This document shows, piece after piece, positions 1-10,717 of a DNA stretch of 64,000 bases (positions are counted from its first letter, which is position 1; each line of letters starts with the position of its first letter). Source of the stretch: Caenorhabditis elegans (Eukaryota; Nematoda; Chromadorea; Rhabditida; Rhabditidae); assembly GCF_000002985.6 (NCBI RefSeq), contig NC_003283.11, positions 8,060,001 to 8,124,000 on the forward strand, read 5' to 3'. Under the pieces are notes generated by a model. It made no database searches and was not told where the DNA came from. It saw only the letters and a program-made list of their open reading frames with translations. The translations under genes were made by a program, and so were the position numbers.

Positions 1-38
1 TAATATTTTCGCTCTCACAGTTTCTATTGAAAGTTCAG

Positions 39-317
39 ACAATATTCCCATTTTTCATGATGTACATAACTGTTGGTGTTGTGTTGACGTTACCTTTATT
101 TGAAATTGAACTGGGCAAGCTGGCAAATATACCTGGTTCACTGGCAGGCATTTATCCTGCTGTAGAACCTTTATTTGCAATATATTTCGTGAAAGATTTC
201 AGAAAAACAGTATTTCGTAATTGATATCAATGAGACACATGTTTTATTACAATTTAAGGTTGCGGCAATTACCAAAATAAAGTCAGCAATATTTCTCAAG
301 TCAGATCAACTATGTAA
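39..317 (+). CDS. str-family chemoreceptor, 3' end only
   Basis: These are the last two exons of a seven-TM chemoreceptor whose 5' part lies left of the window. Exon 39-216 follows an acceptor ending TTCAG and is 178 bp, the same length as the matching exon in six complete genes of this window. It encodes TM6-TM7, starting TIFPFF and containing EIELGKLANIPG and the motif YPAVEPLFAIYFVKDFR. A 42-bp intron (217-258) leads to a short tail exon (259-317) in the correct phase, ending TAA. The family (odr-10-like Str receptors) acts in the cilia of chemosensory neurons as G-protein-coupled odour receptors; the ligand is unknown. Its sequence is closest to the genes at 873-2174 and 5878-7900, but it lies on the opposite strand. 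The tail exon is less certain than exon 39-216, which could also read on to a stop at 222-224. Confidence 0.8.
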
Positions 318-872
318 AACGGCAAAACACCGTTGCTAAACTCCTGCAAAAATTGCAAAAAACAGATTTAATTGCATGATGAACATTTGAAAACATTGCA
401 TTCTCAAGTTTCCCCAACTCATCTTACTACATAGTATTTTTCTGACATCAATCTATATTTCTAAGAATCTCAAATTAAATGTTAGATTCCCTCGTTCTGA
501 TGTGCGTGAAATTGACAAACCCTTTAACTACTTACAATCAGAAAACCTCATCAGCGATACAGAGAAATCTCAAGAGAGTGAATTTCCAACTAAACATTAT
601 GATGTTAAGAAATATTATTGTTTCTATAGTTTTTATGATATACATTTTCGTCCGAGATACTTCAATAGTATAATTCCCCACATCCTTCCGTTTATAAAAT
701 AAACATGTGATTTATGTCCACAAAAGTACAAACAGTATTTATGAGTTTTATTTTTTTACGTTGATTGAAACATTAAAATAAATGTTTTTATGAAGAATAA
801 TCCGAGTTAAAATTTAACTGTATTAATTGGGGTCTATGAATCAATAAACACGTGGAAGCATTGATAGTATCT
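318..872. other. intergenic, no gene seen
   Basis: This AT-rich spacer separates the 3' ends of two convergent str genes. Short open frames at 479-702 have no splice context or recognisable protein. I see no RNA gene or repeat. Confidence 0.6.
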
Positions 873-2174
873 TCAAGGAATTGACAAATTTTGCAATGAA
901 GCATGTGCCGTCATCAAAGAGTTTCGAGGAACAGGCAAATGTTGTAATGGGATAACATTCGCAACAAAATGTTTCTTACCTGAAAAAATGTTCACTTCAA
1001 AAACTGATAAAATTCAAAGTCCTAACATAGCACAAAATTTCGGAACTCCTTTACAAAAAATATTGCAAAAACAGGCTCAATTGCTGGGTAAATGCCAGAT
1101 AGCATTCCAGTAACACTCGCAAGTTTTCCCAATTCTATTTCAAATATGGGAAGAGTTAGAATTGCTCCAACTGTGCTGTACATTGTGAAGAATGGAAAAA
1201 TGGTCTGCAAAGACTTTTAATTAAAAGTTTTTAAAAGACAAAATATCTTACTTGAAATGTCAAAGTCATCATTAGCTGCCGATTAAGTTCTTTGGTCCTT
1301 TCACTCATTGAATGTATATCTTCTTTTAATTTGAAGTATATTTTCAGAGCACAAAAAATAATAGTGAGAAAGCATAATGCAATCATTAAAAGAAATCCCA
1401 AATAACTCAAAAAATCAATTATTCGAAAATGTGATTTACCATTGAGATCATCTTCCCAATATTGCAATGCAACGAATACGATTTGGAATGTATCTTCTTC
1501 GCAATTTTTCAAAATAACTTCTTGTGAAAATTTTGCTTTTTCTAGAGTTTTCTTCATTCCAAAATGAACGTTTAAATACCATAAAAAGAATATGACGACA
1601 CCTGGTAAGAATATGAAACAAAGTTTGTAGCCTTTAATGTGATGAAGGAACTGTGGTCTGAATTGTAAAAAAGACTGTTTAGCGTTGCAGAAAACAGTCT
1701 CTCAATTTATAAAACTTCTGAACTCTCCCAAAGCTTTTACGTTTAAAAATTTATAGGAATTGTAAAACGAAATATACAGACCTGCAAACTACAATGTATC
1801 TATAGAAGAACTGTGTTGCCAATAGTGCAGTCATCAAAGAATACGCCGCACAGAACAGACATATGATAAATGTCCCAGCCAAATCCTCATATCTCAGACT
1901 GCTGCCCACCATTATAATAATCATGGACCGGTGTCCATACATAAGCTTAAAATTTGTTGTTATTTGACTTATGGAAATTGAAACTCACAGGTGTTGCAGC
2001 AATCTCTATCCATGAATATATAAGTGAATAAATGACAAAAACAATCATGACGTAACGATATCCGCCAAATAATTTTTTTGCTTTGTTTGCAATTATACAT
2101 AAAAGCAATGCATTTGTGAATTGTGCTAAAAAAAACCCAACATACTGCACAAGGTGTACAGCAAAGTTACTCAT
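873..2174 (-). CDS. str-family seven-TM chemoreceptor, 346 aa
   Basis: This is a complete five-exon receptor gene: 1989-2174, 1782-1945, 1252-1657, 1027-1204 and 873-979. Lengths sum to 1041 nt in frame. The start is MSNFAVHLVQY and TM1 begins almost at once. Family landmarks are KKLFGGYRYVM after TM1, the exon 2 opening LMYGHRSM, RYIVVCR after TM3, RTKELNRQL before TM6, and YPAIEPVFAIFFVKEFR in TM7. The 107-bp last exon is found only by splicing: it joins in phase through a split Cys codon and encodes a 34-residue cytoplasmic tail nearly matched in the gene at 5878-7900. The family gives it a role as a ciliary odorant GPCR; the ligand is unknown. It is a tandem paralogue of 5878-7900 with identical exon sizes. 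Confidence 0.88.
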
Positions 2175-3021
2175 TTTTAAGACAAATTGTTTAAATGAAG
2201 CGATTTAGATGAAAGCTGATATGCAAAACAAGTGGCTCCTCAGGTACCTTGAATAGCGGAACGTAGATTATTTCAAAGTCTCTAGGGTACAGATTTCCAA
2301 TTAAAAACATACCTAGGCTGTCATGTAATGTCATTATTTTAATTGATAACATCAATTTTATTATTAAAAACGAGAAAACGATTGAAAAGGCAATAAAATC
2401 GAGAATAATTAATAAATAACCTAAAATATACTAAAAACTCAATAAAATACAGTAAAATCGAGGAAAGAAAAATCAAACAAAAATCGATTCAAGTCTATAA
2501 AAATCACGTCTTTAACGTTACCAATATTTTTCGTTAAAATCTGACTAAAACACGAAACACAAAGTTGGGACTTCTAGCTCAATTTCGAAATTTCCAACAT
2601 TTCGTAAAATATTTCCGATTGAACTTTAATCCAGAGCTTTTACCCTGAAACCGCGCCCGCCTCCCATGAAAGTAGAAGTTTATAATTTATTCGGAAGTAC
2701 AAAAGTGAACTAAAATTGTCTACTAGAGTAGGCACGGAGGTAGGCAATCGGTTTCCCGTTACTTCCCCAATATTCGACTTCTACTCACAGTCTCCCCGAG
2801 CTCCGGAGTGGAAAAAAAGGACTGTTGACAGAACTGTTGGGGTTCACCAACTCCAGCAATGTCGATTGCAGTTTTTTCTCTGAATAAAAAATTCAGAGAG
2901 CCTGAAAGATGCTAACATATAATTGTGAATAAGAAGAAAACGACTATATTTCGCTCAAAAAAAAAATTTCTAGTAGAAACTTTATTAATCATAATGTTCA
3001 CGAGTTCAATATTTTATACAT
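2175..3021. other. intergenic, upstream of str gene
   Basis: No gene is visible. This is the upstream region of the str gene ending at 2174. It holds A-rich tracts (2340-2500) and one copy of a TAGGCA-type motif near 2716-2745 that recurs around the F-box gene. Confidence 0.55.
2716..2745. repeat. TAGGCA-type dispersed repeat copy
   Basis: GTAGGCACGGAGGTAGGCA is present here. Variants of the same short unit (TGCCTAC/GTAGGCA) occur at 4075-4135 and 4660-4740. I read this as a copy of a dispersed simple repeat family of nematode genomes; the family name is not certain. Confidence 0.5.
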
Positions 3022-4572
3022 TCAGCATTTTTCGATCCGGAAACCATTCTCCAGCCAGCGAATCAAGAATCTACCGTTGGGCGTTCGATAAATGAATGAA
3101 TCAGATGAATTTCTTGAGGACGACCACCAATCGAACAGTCTCACAAACTTTCTCCCACAATAGTTAATGTTTTTAAATTCACAATATTGCAAATGAACCG
3201 ATTTTATCAGAACTTCCTGAAAACGTATAAAGGTGTATTGGTAACTCTAAAGGAAACTTTCATCTCGAAATTTCGAAATATCTTTGTTCGATAAAGTTTC
3301 GCCCACACAGTCAACAATCAATGTATTTAGGTGTCTGAGATGCTTGATGAACCCATAGAAGTCAGAATACAAATAAAGAGTTTTCACGGCTTTCCATTGC
3401 TCAAGACCGACCAGATGTTCAACGGACTCTTCATAGGACCAATCAATACAAATGTTTAACTTCTTCAGAGCACCAGTTTCGAAGCGTTGTAGAAGTTTGG
3501 CGGTTTTGACGGGGGAAGCGCCTTTGATTGAAACCCATTTTGCCGACAAGCTTCCAATCTGATTAAGAACTGATTCAATGGTATCAACTGCTTTTTTCTG
3601 ACAGTCCACGAATAAGACTTCAAATTCATTCAAGGTTAATCTTTGGTCATTCAAAAGCGCTGACAAATCATTCGTGACAACCTCCAATGGCATTTTGTTC
3701 TCAACAAAGAATTCCACGACATCCATCCATATGATATTCGTTGAGCCACTTCCGATATATCACCAAATCATCGTTTGTATACAAATGAATTATTTCGTTT
3801 CTAAATAACATATTAAATTCCGTTAGATTAGATCGTTGATTTTCAACTGTAGAATGAAATTGATGAGAGACTCCACATGCGGATAATCTGAAAGATATAT
3901 GTGTTTACAGAAAAACTATCACAGGGTGGAAATGTGAATGGCTCAACAGTTTACTCCTGGAAGAAGACGTTCTAGGAATGGGACTTTTTGAAACAATTGA
4001 TATTTTTTGTATTAATAAATTAGAATAGATTTTTCAGAAATTATTTCGAAAATTGGTGAGCAGTATCGGGCAGCATCCTATGTTCCCACCTGCCTATTCT
4101 CATCATTCCTACGTGCCTACCTAAGCATACTGGAGGACCAAGGGCATCCGAAACAATTTCTCGTTAACTTGGTAAATGTTGATAACTAAGACAACTGTAA
4201 ACATGCTCGCCCCTTGAAAATTCAATCAAATCTCACCGATCAATCGGATCCGGTTTATCAAGAACCATTGTTTGGAGATCGTTGTCTAGATCAGTAAATT
4301 CCTTCGCTTTAGACGCATCAAATCTGTAAAAGTCACTCTGAAAATATGCTTTACGGAAAAACCACATACTTGTCCGCAGAATCCAAGTTGAGACTACCAT
4401 TAGTTAATCCCCAATACCAGTAGTCAAAGCGGCGATACTCCATAAAGTTATCCCCAAATGATTTGCACAGTTCTTCGTATGCTTCAACGCATTTCCTCGC
4501 AAAATTTGGAAGAGTATGCATCCTCTCAAAACGCGTGGCTCCGTGAGAATAGTTTGAGCTTTTGGTGAGAAT
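3022..4572 (-). pseudogene. F-box/FTH-domain (fbxa-type) gene, probably disrupted
   Basis: This encodes an F-box A-like protein, which in the family acts as a substrate adaptor of SCF ubiquitin ligases. Exon 4370-4572 resembles the N-terminal HTH-like region of fbxa proteins (KCVEAYEELC, FDYWYWGLTNGSLNLD). Exon 4237-4323 joined to 3887 in phase gives an F-box-like helix set (DNDLQTMV, DPIDRLSACGVSHQF). The FTH/DUF38 domain follows to about 3250, and exon 3022-3216 gives the usual FTH end (YRTPNGRFLIRWLENGF). Two faults are visible. A 4-bp tandem duplication near 3721-3731 shifts the frame, and the 3' exon joins out of phase at its canonical acceptor. No convincing start codon is seen beyond an internal Met in the first exon. 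A short 61-nt intron with a poor GTCGTG donor could bypass the first fault, so it may still be a functional gene. Confidence 0.62.
4075..4135. repeat. TAGGCA-type repeat cluster in F-box intron
   Basis: CCTGCCTATT, ACGTGCCTACCTAAGC and related units cluster here. They lie inside the 349-bp intron (3888-4236) that splits the F-box codons, so the repeat was probably inserted into or expanded within that intron. Confidence 0.5.
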
Positions 4573-4659
4573 CTAAAATAAAAATTAGAATTACTACAGG
4601 AAAATAATAATCCGATACTCTGTACAGAAAAATGTTTAATGGAAAAGTTTCTCTACTTT

Positions 4660-4740
4660 TCATGTCTACCTACATGCCTACCTATGCTCCTAACTCATTA
4701 CTATTTAGGTGCCTACACGCCATATCTGCCTAACAGGGTT
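4660..4740. repeat. TAGGCA-type repeat cluster
   Basis: Units such as TGTCTACCTACATGCCTACC and GTGCCTACACGCC repeat imperfectly here, related to the copies at 2716 and 4075. Confidence 0.55.
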
Positions 4741-4889
4741 GTAGATTTCTCTGTTTTTGGAAAAACATTCATTCTGCCCATTTTTCGAAAAAAAAGCGAG
4801 CAAAAAAGGCAATAGTTAGTTTTTTTTTCGCCAAAATTAGTAAAACCGTTCAGTAAAATAAAGAACAACTTACTTTTGCATGGAGACCG

Positions 4890-5040
4890 AACTATTTGAG
4901 CTTGAGCTGATTGTGCTTCTTGAACTTGAGCTGCCTGAGCTTTCATTGGATGACGAGGAGTTGCTTGTGCTTGAGCTGCTTCGGCAAGAGCTGCTTGAGC
5001 TTTCATTGAACGAGGTAGAGTTGCTGGAGTGCTCACTGCG
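4890..5040. repeat. low-complexity GAGCTTGAGCTGCTT-like repeat
   Basis: A degenerate repeat built on (A)GCTTGAGCTG leaves several reading frames open on both strands (poly-Ser, Ala/Gln-rich, and Leu/Glu-rich on +). A good GTAAGT donor ends it at 4873 on the - strand, but no frame joins in phase to the F-box exon at 4572. I therefore treat it as a repeat and not an exon. Confidence 0.6.
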
Positions 5041-5877
5041 AATCGCGTCGTCGCTTCTAATTGAATTGAGCATCTCCATGGTTAAATCGAATCGACTAGT
5101 TGGAATAATTGAAAAATGATGGAAATATGGCAACATCGTCAGCATAAGCGTTGCACATAGCGTGTAGCGTGTTTTTTTAAACTTTAGTCGTTTACGTAAA
5201 ATTTTATTTTCTAAATTATTACGAACTTAAAATTAAAATTTTGATATTATTATTCCCACGTTTAAAATAAACAATAAAATGTCTCCTAAAATTTTGATAT
5301 TTAGAGTGTTTTCAAGTGGGATTTCCATATTTCCCGGGTTGCGTCGCGTTAGTACAAAACTTATCACTTGAGTTTCATCGCTTGCGTTAAGTTTCAGAAA
5401 AACTCCGCTTGACCTATTTTTTGACTTCATTTAGTTTTGCTTGTTGTTTGTAGGACTTTGATCTGGTGATCTCGTAAAAGTTTAAATTAAGCTTTTTGAC
5501 ATTATCCCAAAAATGGCATCAACCCAAACAAAGCTTAAAGATTGGATTAAACGAGAAAACCCTGCATGCTCTGTTTCCTTCGAAATGTGCCTAGCCCTGG
5601 GAAATTTTATAATTTAATTTAATTTATTTATTTATTTACTATTTATTATTTTATATTTACTATTTTATAATAAGGCGAAAGCAATTGATTCTTGCTACCA
5701 ACAAGAAAGGCTATAAGGGGCTTTATGGTATTTCAAGCAATTTTTAGCTAGCAATCGGATCATCTCAACTCAAATTTACTTTTGGTGGCGACGATTTATT
5801 CTTCGTGTTCGCTACGATTGTTGCTTAAAGTTGGAGCGTTGTTACCCATTACCACAAACAAATTGAAAAAAAAAGAA

Positions 5878-7900
5878 TTAGAGATTCGACGAATTTTGCA
5901 AAGAAGCATGTGCCGTCATCAAAGAGTTGCGAGGGATAGGAGAGTGTTGCAACGGAATAACATTTGATACAAAATGTTTCTTACCTGAAAGCACTTAAAG
6001 TTAGTTCCCTGAAACCCTGAAACAAAACTTACATAACACACAATTTCTGAATTCTTTTACACATAAAATTGCAAAAATAGGTTCAATTGCAGGATAAATA
6101 CTAGCAAACATTCCAGGAATATTTGCTAGCTTTCCCACTTCTATTTCAAATATTGGAACTGTTAGGATTGTTCCAACTGTGCTGTACATTGTGAAGAATG
6201 GAAAAATTGTCTGCAAATAATTTTTAGTAAACGTTTTAAAACTCGGAAAAATCTCACTTGGAACATCAAAGTCATCATTAACTGTCGATTTAGCTCTTTT
6301 GTTCTTACACTCATCGAATTTAAATCTTCTTTTAATTTAAAGTATATTTTCATGGCGCAAAATACAATAGTGAGAAAACAAGAGGCAATCATTAAAAGAA
6401 ATCCCAAATAGCACACAAAATCAATCATTCGAAAATGTGATTTCCCATTGAGATCATCTTCCCAATACTGCAATGCAACGAATACAATTTGGAATGTATC
6501 TTCTTCGTAAATATCCAAAACAACGTTTCTCATATATTCAGCTTTTTCAAAAGTACTTCTCATTCCGAAAAAAACGTTGAAATACCATAAAAAGAATATA
6601 ACCACTCCTGGTATGAAAATTAAACAAAGTTTGTAACCATTAATCATATAAAGGCATTGTGGTCTGAAAATGGGAAACTAATTTTGATAAGACTCTGTTT
6701 TTGTTGCTGTTTGAATTTTAATAAATTTTAAGTTTAATTCAATGATGTTTTGCTAATTGTAATTTTGATCTACCGATCAACCATGTAGATTCAATTTAAA
6801 AAAAAATAGCACTGGGTTTTCCGGATACGTATCTCTGGAATGTTTTAAAAAACTGTTTTGACAGTTATGTCCTATAGCAAGATCTCATTTTTGCAACTCA
6901 TTCAAATTCATTGAGAACTTGTGAGACTAAACACGCTAACCTGCAAACTGCAATGAATCTATAGAAAAACTGTGTTGCCAATAGAGCAATCATCAAAGAA
7001 TAAGCCGCACAAAACAGACAAACGATAAATGTCCCAGCCAACTCCTCATATCTCAGACTACTGCCCACCATTATGATAAACATAGATCTATGAGCATACA
7101 TAAGCTACAATGTTCTTACAAGGAAAGCTTTGTAGTTTACCGTCAGACTTCGAAACGAGACATGTGTCATTCGAAAGTGTTCCATAAGGATATGTCACTG
7201 CAAAATTTGAAGCGGCAAAGCTCCACTCTGGACCCCTCTAGCCTCGATCTGAAACTGTTTCAGTGTATTTTTTCACTACTTTGGATGCCTGTAGAATTGC
7301 TCCAAAATTTTTAATCTGATCAGAACGCTTAAAAGTAGGAAAACAATCTAGGAGATTTTTGGAAAATTTTAATTTTTTTCAGATTAAAAAAAAAAAATTA
7401 AAATTTTCCAAAAATCTCCCAGATTGTTTTCCTATTTTTAAACGTTCTGAAAAACATTAAAAGTTTGCAAAAAAAAATTTTGGAGCAATTCTACAGGCAG
7501 CCAAAGTAGTGAAAAAATACACTGAAACAGTTTCAGATCGAGGCTAGAGGGGTTCAGAGTGGAGCTTTGCCGCTTCAAATTTTGCAGTGACATATCCTTA
7601 TGGAACACTTTCGAATGACACATGTCTCGTTTCGAAGTCTGACGGTAAACTAAAAAGCTTTCCTTGTTAGAATTTATTATCATTTTACGATATGTATTAT
7701 TTATTCAAACTTACTGGTGACACAGCAATTTCAATCCATGAATAGAAAAGAGAATAAATAACAAAAACTATCATGACGTAACGATATCCCCCTAATAACT
7801 TTTTTGCTTTATTGGCAATTATATATAAAAGAAGCAAATTCGTGAACTGTGCTAAAGAAAATCCGATATATTGAACAAGGTGAATAGCAAAGTTATTCAT
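5878..7900 (-). CDS. str-family seven-TM chemoreceptor, 346 aa
   Basis: Exons are 7715-7900, 6941-7104, 6258-6663, 6033-6210 and 5878-5984. All five have exactly the same lengths as the paralogue at 873-2174, giving 346 aa. Landmarks are MNNFAIHLVQYIG at the start, KKLLGGYRYVM, MYAHRSM at the head of exon 2, RTKELNRQL before TM6, and IYPAIEPIFAILCVKEFR in TM7. The tail exon encodes RNSLMTAHASLQN, identical in the paralogue. Intron 1 (7105-7714, 610 bp) is enlarged by a 560-bp palindromic insertion; the paralogue's intron 1 is 43 bp. A chemosensory GPCR role is inferred from the family; the ligand is unknown. Apart from the intron insertion I see no lesion. Confidence 0.88.
7113..7672. mobile_element. 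palindromic fold-back (MITE-like) element
   Basis: Two arms of about 270-280 bp (7113-7390 and 7395-7672) are near-perfect reverse complements. The outer ends read TTCTTACAAGGAAAGC and the complement of GCTTTCCTTGTTAGAA. The centre is A/T-rich. No transposase frame is present, so it is non-autonomous. It sits wholly inside intron 1 of the str gene at 5878-7900. If transcribed with the host it would form a long intronic hairpin. The family is not identified. Confidence 0.85.
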
Positions 7901-8247
7901 TTTTACCTCGGGAAGAATTGTTTAAATAAAGCGATATTAATGAAAGTTAATATGAAAGAAAAACAAGCAGTTACTTGTTAACGAAGCGATTCGAATAGCT
8001 CGTCTGAGATTATTTTAAAGTCTCAAGGGGACAGATTTCCAATTAAACACACACCCGTACGCTGCTATCAAATATTTTTGTTCTGATAGATTTTATGTAT
8101 GCGCCTTAATTTATGAGTTGCTTTATGAGTCAGTTTTGTTTAAAATATGTATAAGGGTTCAAAATTTATTGCATTAAGAAACTAAACCTTTGAAAAAAAA
8201 GGCTAAATATACATAGTTCAAAAAGGTTAAATATACTTTTTTAAAAG
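7901..8247. other. intergenic, upstream of str gene
   Basis: This is a short AT-rich spacer between the start of one str gene and the stop of the next. Nothing else is seen. Confidence 0.6.
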
Positions 8248-9729
8248 TTATATGAAAGAAGTAGATGGGATTCCTGATCTGGATTTTACTTCAGTTCGAA
8301 CTTTTTTCCGTTGACCTGAAAACAAAAACTGTCATTCGTATGAATTTTAAAGTATTCTTACATAGTACTTCTCTTCTGAAATCTTTGATACAGAAAATTG
8401 CAATAAGAGGTTCTAAAGCTGGGTAAATTCCGGCAGCTGCGCCAGTGTAATTACCAAATTTCCCAACTTCAATTTCAAGAAATGGAAAAGAAATCAAAGA
8501 ACCAACAGGGCAATACATCATGAAAAATGGAAAAAGTGTCTGAATAAAAAAGTCAATGAAGATTCTAAATTGTAACTCTTTTGTTACCTGAAAAGTGAGA
8601 GTGATAAACAGCTGTCGGTTAAGTTCTCTCGTTTTAGTACTCATCAATGCTTGAGCACTTTTGAGTCTGATGTAGATTTTGAAAGCACAATACAGTATTG
8701 TGGAGAAGCATGCCACCTAAATTAATTGTATTGCATACCGCAGAAAAACAATGGTTCACCATTACTAATATACATCCAGAAGCCGCAATGGTATCCCGAA
8801 AGCGGAAAATTCGAGACCCATTTTTATCATATGACCAATAAAAAGCTGCGATAAATGATTCCCTGCCCAAATCAACATCATAGTTCTCAAACATCACGTC
8901 TCTGTAATTTTCATTTTGAATAGAACAATAATGTTTTGAAATACCTCATAAATTTTTGTTTTTCCACAGTATTGTGCATTCCAAAATAGACGCAAGTAAC
9001 GCAACCAACAAAGCAAACAATACAAGGAATGAATAATAAGGTCAGATTCCATCCTTTTATTTTCTCAAGGGTTTCTGGTCTGAAAATATCTTGCATCACA
9101 AATTAATTTAGGCATTAAAGCTTAAAAACTCACTGGCAAAGAGCAATATATCGGTAATAAAACTGAGCAGCCAAAAGTGAAATGCAAAGAGCAAATGATG
9201 AGCAGTATAAACAAGTAATTTCATTCCCGGTCGAAACGTCAAATGTGAAAGGACTATCTAGCATTACAATGAACATTGATTGTTTTATGTGCATCACCTG
9301 GAACATGTGTTAAAAAAACAAACAAGGAAGAAGGCAAATATTTCGGTACCTACAGTATTTGCAATTGCATTTTGAAACTATTCATGTTATATTAAGTGAC
9401 ATGATCAATTTTATAATTGTTTTAACAACAAATTATTTAAATAAAAATGTTTTTAAATATATGTTAGCTATATTGGTATTTTGATCTTTACAAATTAGTA
9501 TACAGCGATATCTTCACAGAAAACAAAAACTCACCGGCTGTGCTATAAACTCGATCCAAGTATAAACCAAAGAAAACAACGCAAAAACAGCCATCACATG
9601 TCGATAACTTCCAAATAATCTCTCAGCTCTAGTAAAAATAAGAAACAAAAGACACGAATTGGTAAGTTGCCCGACTATGAAACCTGCATATTGGGCTATA
9701 TGAAGACACAATTTCAATGTTAGTTCCAT
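8248..9729 (-). CDS. str-family seven-TM chemoreceptor, 336 aa
   Basis: There are seven exons: 9535-9729, 9134-9297, 8945-9079, 8760-8901, 8588-8716, 8362-8539 and 8248-8315. They total 1011 nt in frame. Landmarks are RAERLFGSYRHVM after TM1, VMHIKQSMF at the head of exon 2, RYIALCQ after TM3, VYFGMHNTVEKQ in the second extracellular loop, KTRELNRQLF before TM6, and YPALEPLIAIFCIKDFR in TM7. The last exon adds a basic tail ending SGIPSTSF with one more residue, shared with the next gene. It has two more introns in the middle than the 5-exon str genes nearby. The adjacent gene at 10718-12144 is a tandem duplicate. A chemoreceptor function is inferred from the family. Confidence 0.88.
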
Positions 9730-10717
9730 GAAGTTATATCATAATGAATAAATTCCGATATTTTTAAAGAAAAGTGGCAAGGAGGAGTTAGTTTCGGAAG
9801 TTAGAGATAGAATGAATGAATAATATTGATAAGAAATTGTTCTAAAGAAATATTATGACGATGTTCAAAAGGTTTTAAGCATAATTGGAAACAAAAGTGA
9901 CTCATATATTGCATATTTAATCCAATCAGACATGCGTTTGGAAACGGTATGCTATAATCTCTAGTTTAGCGACGTTATGGCATGGGTAAAAACATTTGTA
10001 TTGATTTAAAACCATCACAGTAGATAATTCACCAATACACATGTACTACCGTATTTCCTCTATTAGTCTTGCTCCCCAACGGATCAATTTAAAATTAGTC
10101 TTGCATGCAAGACAACCAAAATAAGTTTTTTTTCTAGTCTAGTTAAGATCATTGAAGATTCCAAAAATTTTAATACACAGTTTAAAAAAAATTGAGACAG
10201 TGCGCACCCAAAATTGAGGGGCTGTGAAAATTGAGAACAATTCTTTTTTTTTTTCAGCGGCCTTAGTGCACGTTATGACCAATCTATATCACTGTAAAAT
10301 TATACACGATAATCTATAACATCATTTACTTCATCGAGTTTCTAACTTTTTTCAAATATTCAAAAATATTTCATAAAGTTTTGATTTTTTAAATGTGGAA
10401 GACGAGTACATAGAATTCTGTGATTAATAATATTATTCAAACATTTGAGACAAAAGAAGTAAAATGAGGTAAAGTTATCGTAGAAAAATTTAAAAACATA
10501 AAATTTTGGTATTTTAAGTTTTAATTACACGATTTGATTTTAAATTGGAGGAATTTATCATTATAGTTATCAATATTCCAAAAATTTTCCAGAGTGTATG
10601 TATGAAAGATGCAAGTTCAAAAATTTTAAAACTAATTGGTTTGGCAAAGTTAAAAAATTTATGAAATACCGACTGTACATTTATGCATGAAAAGAATATT
10701 AATACATTTTATTATTA
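9730..10717. other. intergenic between tandem str genes
   Basis: There is no gene. A stretch at about 10048-10113 starting ACCGTATTTCCTCTATTAGT resembles a common dispersed nematode repeat end. The rest is AT-rich with homopolymer runs. Confidence 0.5.

Larger units (their letters stand above)
4573..5877. other. intergenic, repeats and low complexity only
   Basis: No supported gene. The region holds a third TAGGCA-type cluster (4660-4740), a Ser/Gln/Leu-coding low-complexity block (4890-5040), a short unspliced 34-codon frame at 5513-5617 of unknown meaning, and an AT-only stretch at about 5605-5672. Confidence 0.55.

Noticed and set aside
479-702. Two overlapping + strand frames of about 65 codons
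   Set aside because: AT-rich, no splice sites in phase, no recognisable protein; chance frames between convergent str genes.
3888-4236. Apparent loss of the F-box exon to a repeat
   Set aside because: Splicing 4237 to 3887 in phase restores a continuous F-box, so the repeat lies in an intron and does not remove coding sequence.
4880-5145. Leu/Glu-rich (+) and Ser- or Ala/Gln-rich (-) frames
   Set aside because: All are translations of one low-complexity repeat. No frame connects in phase to the neighbouring F-box exon despite a good GTAAGT donor.
7090-7683. Two mirror-image frames of about 75-80 codons within the str intron
   Set aside because: They are the same sequence read from the two arms of the palindromic element; not genes.
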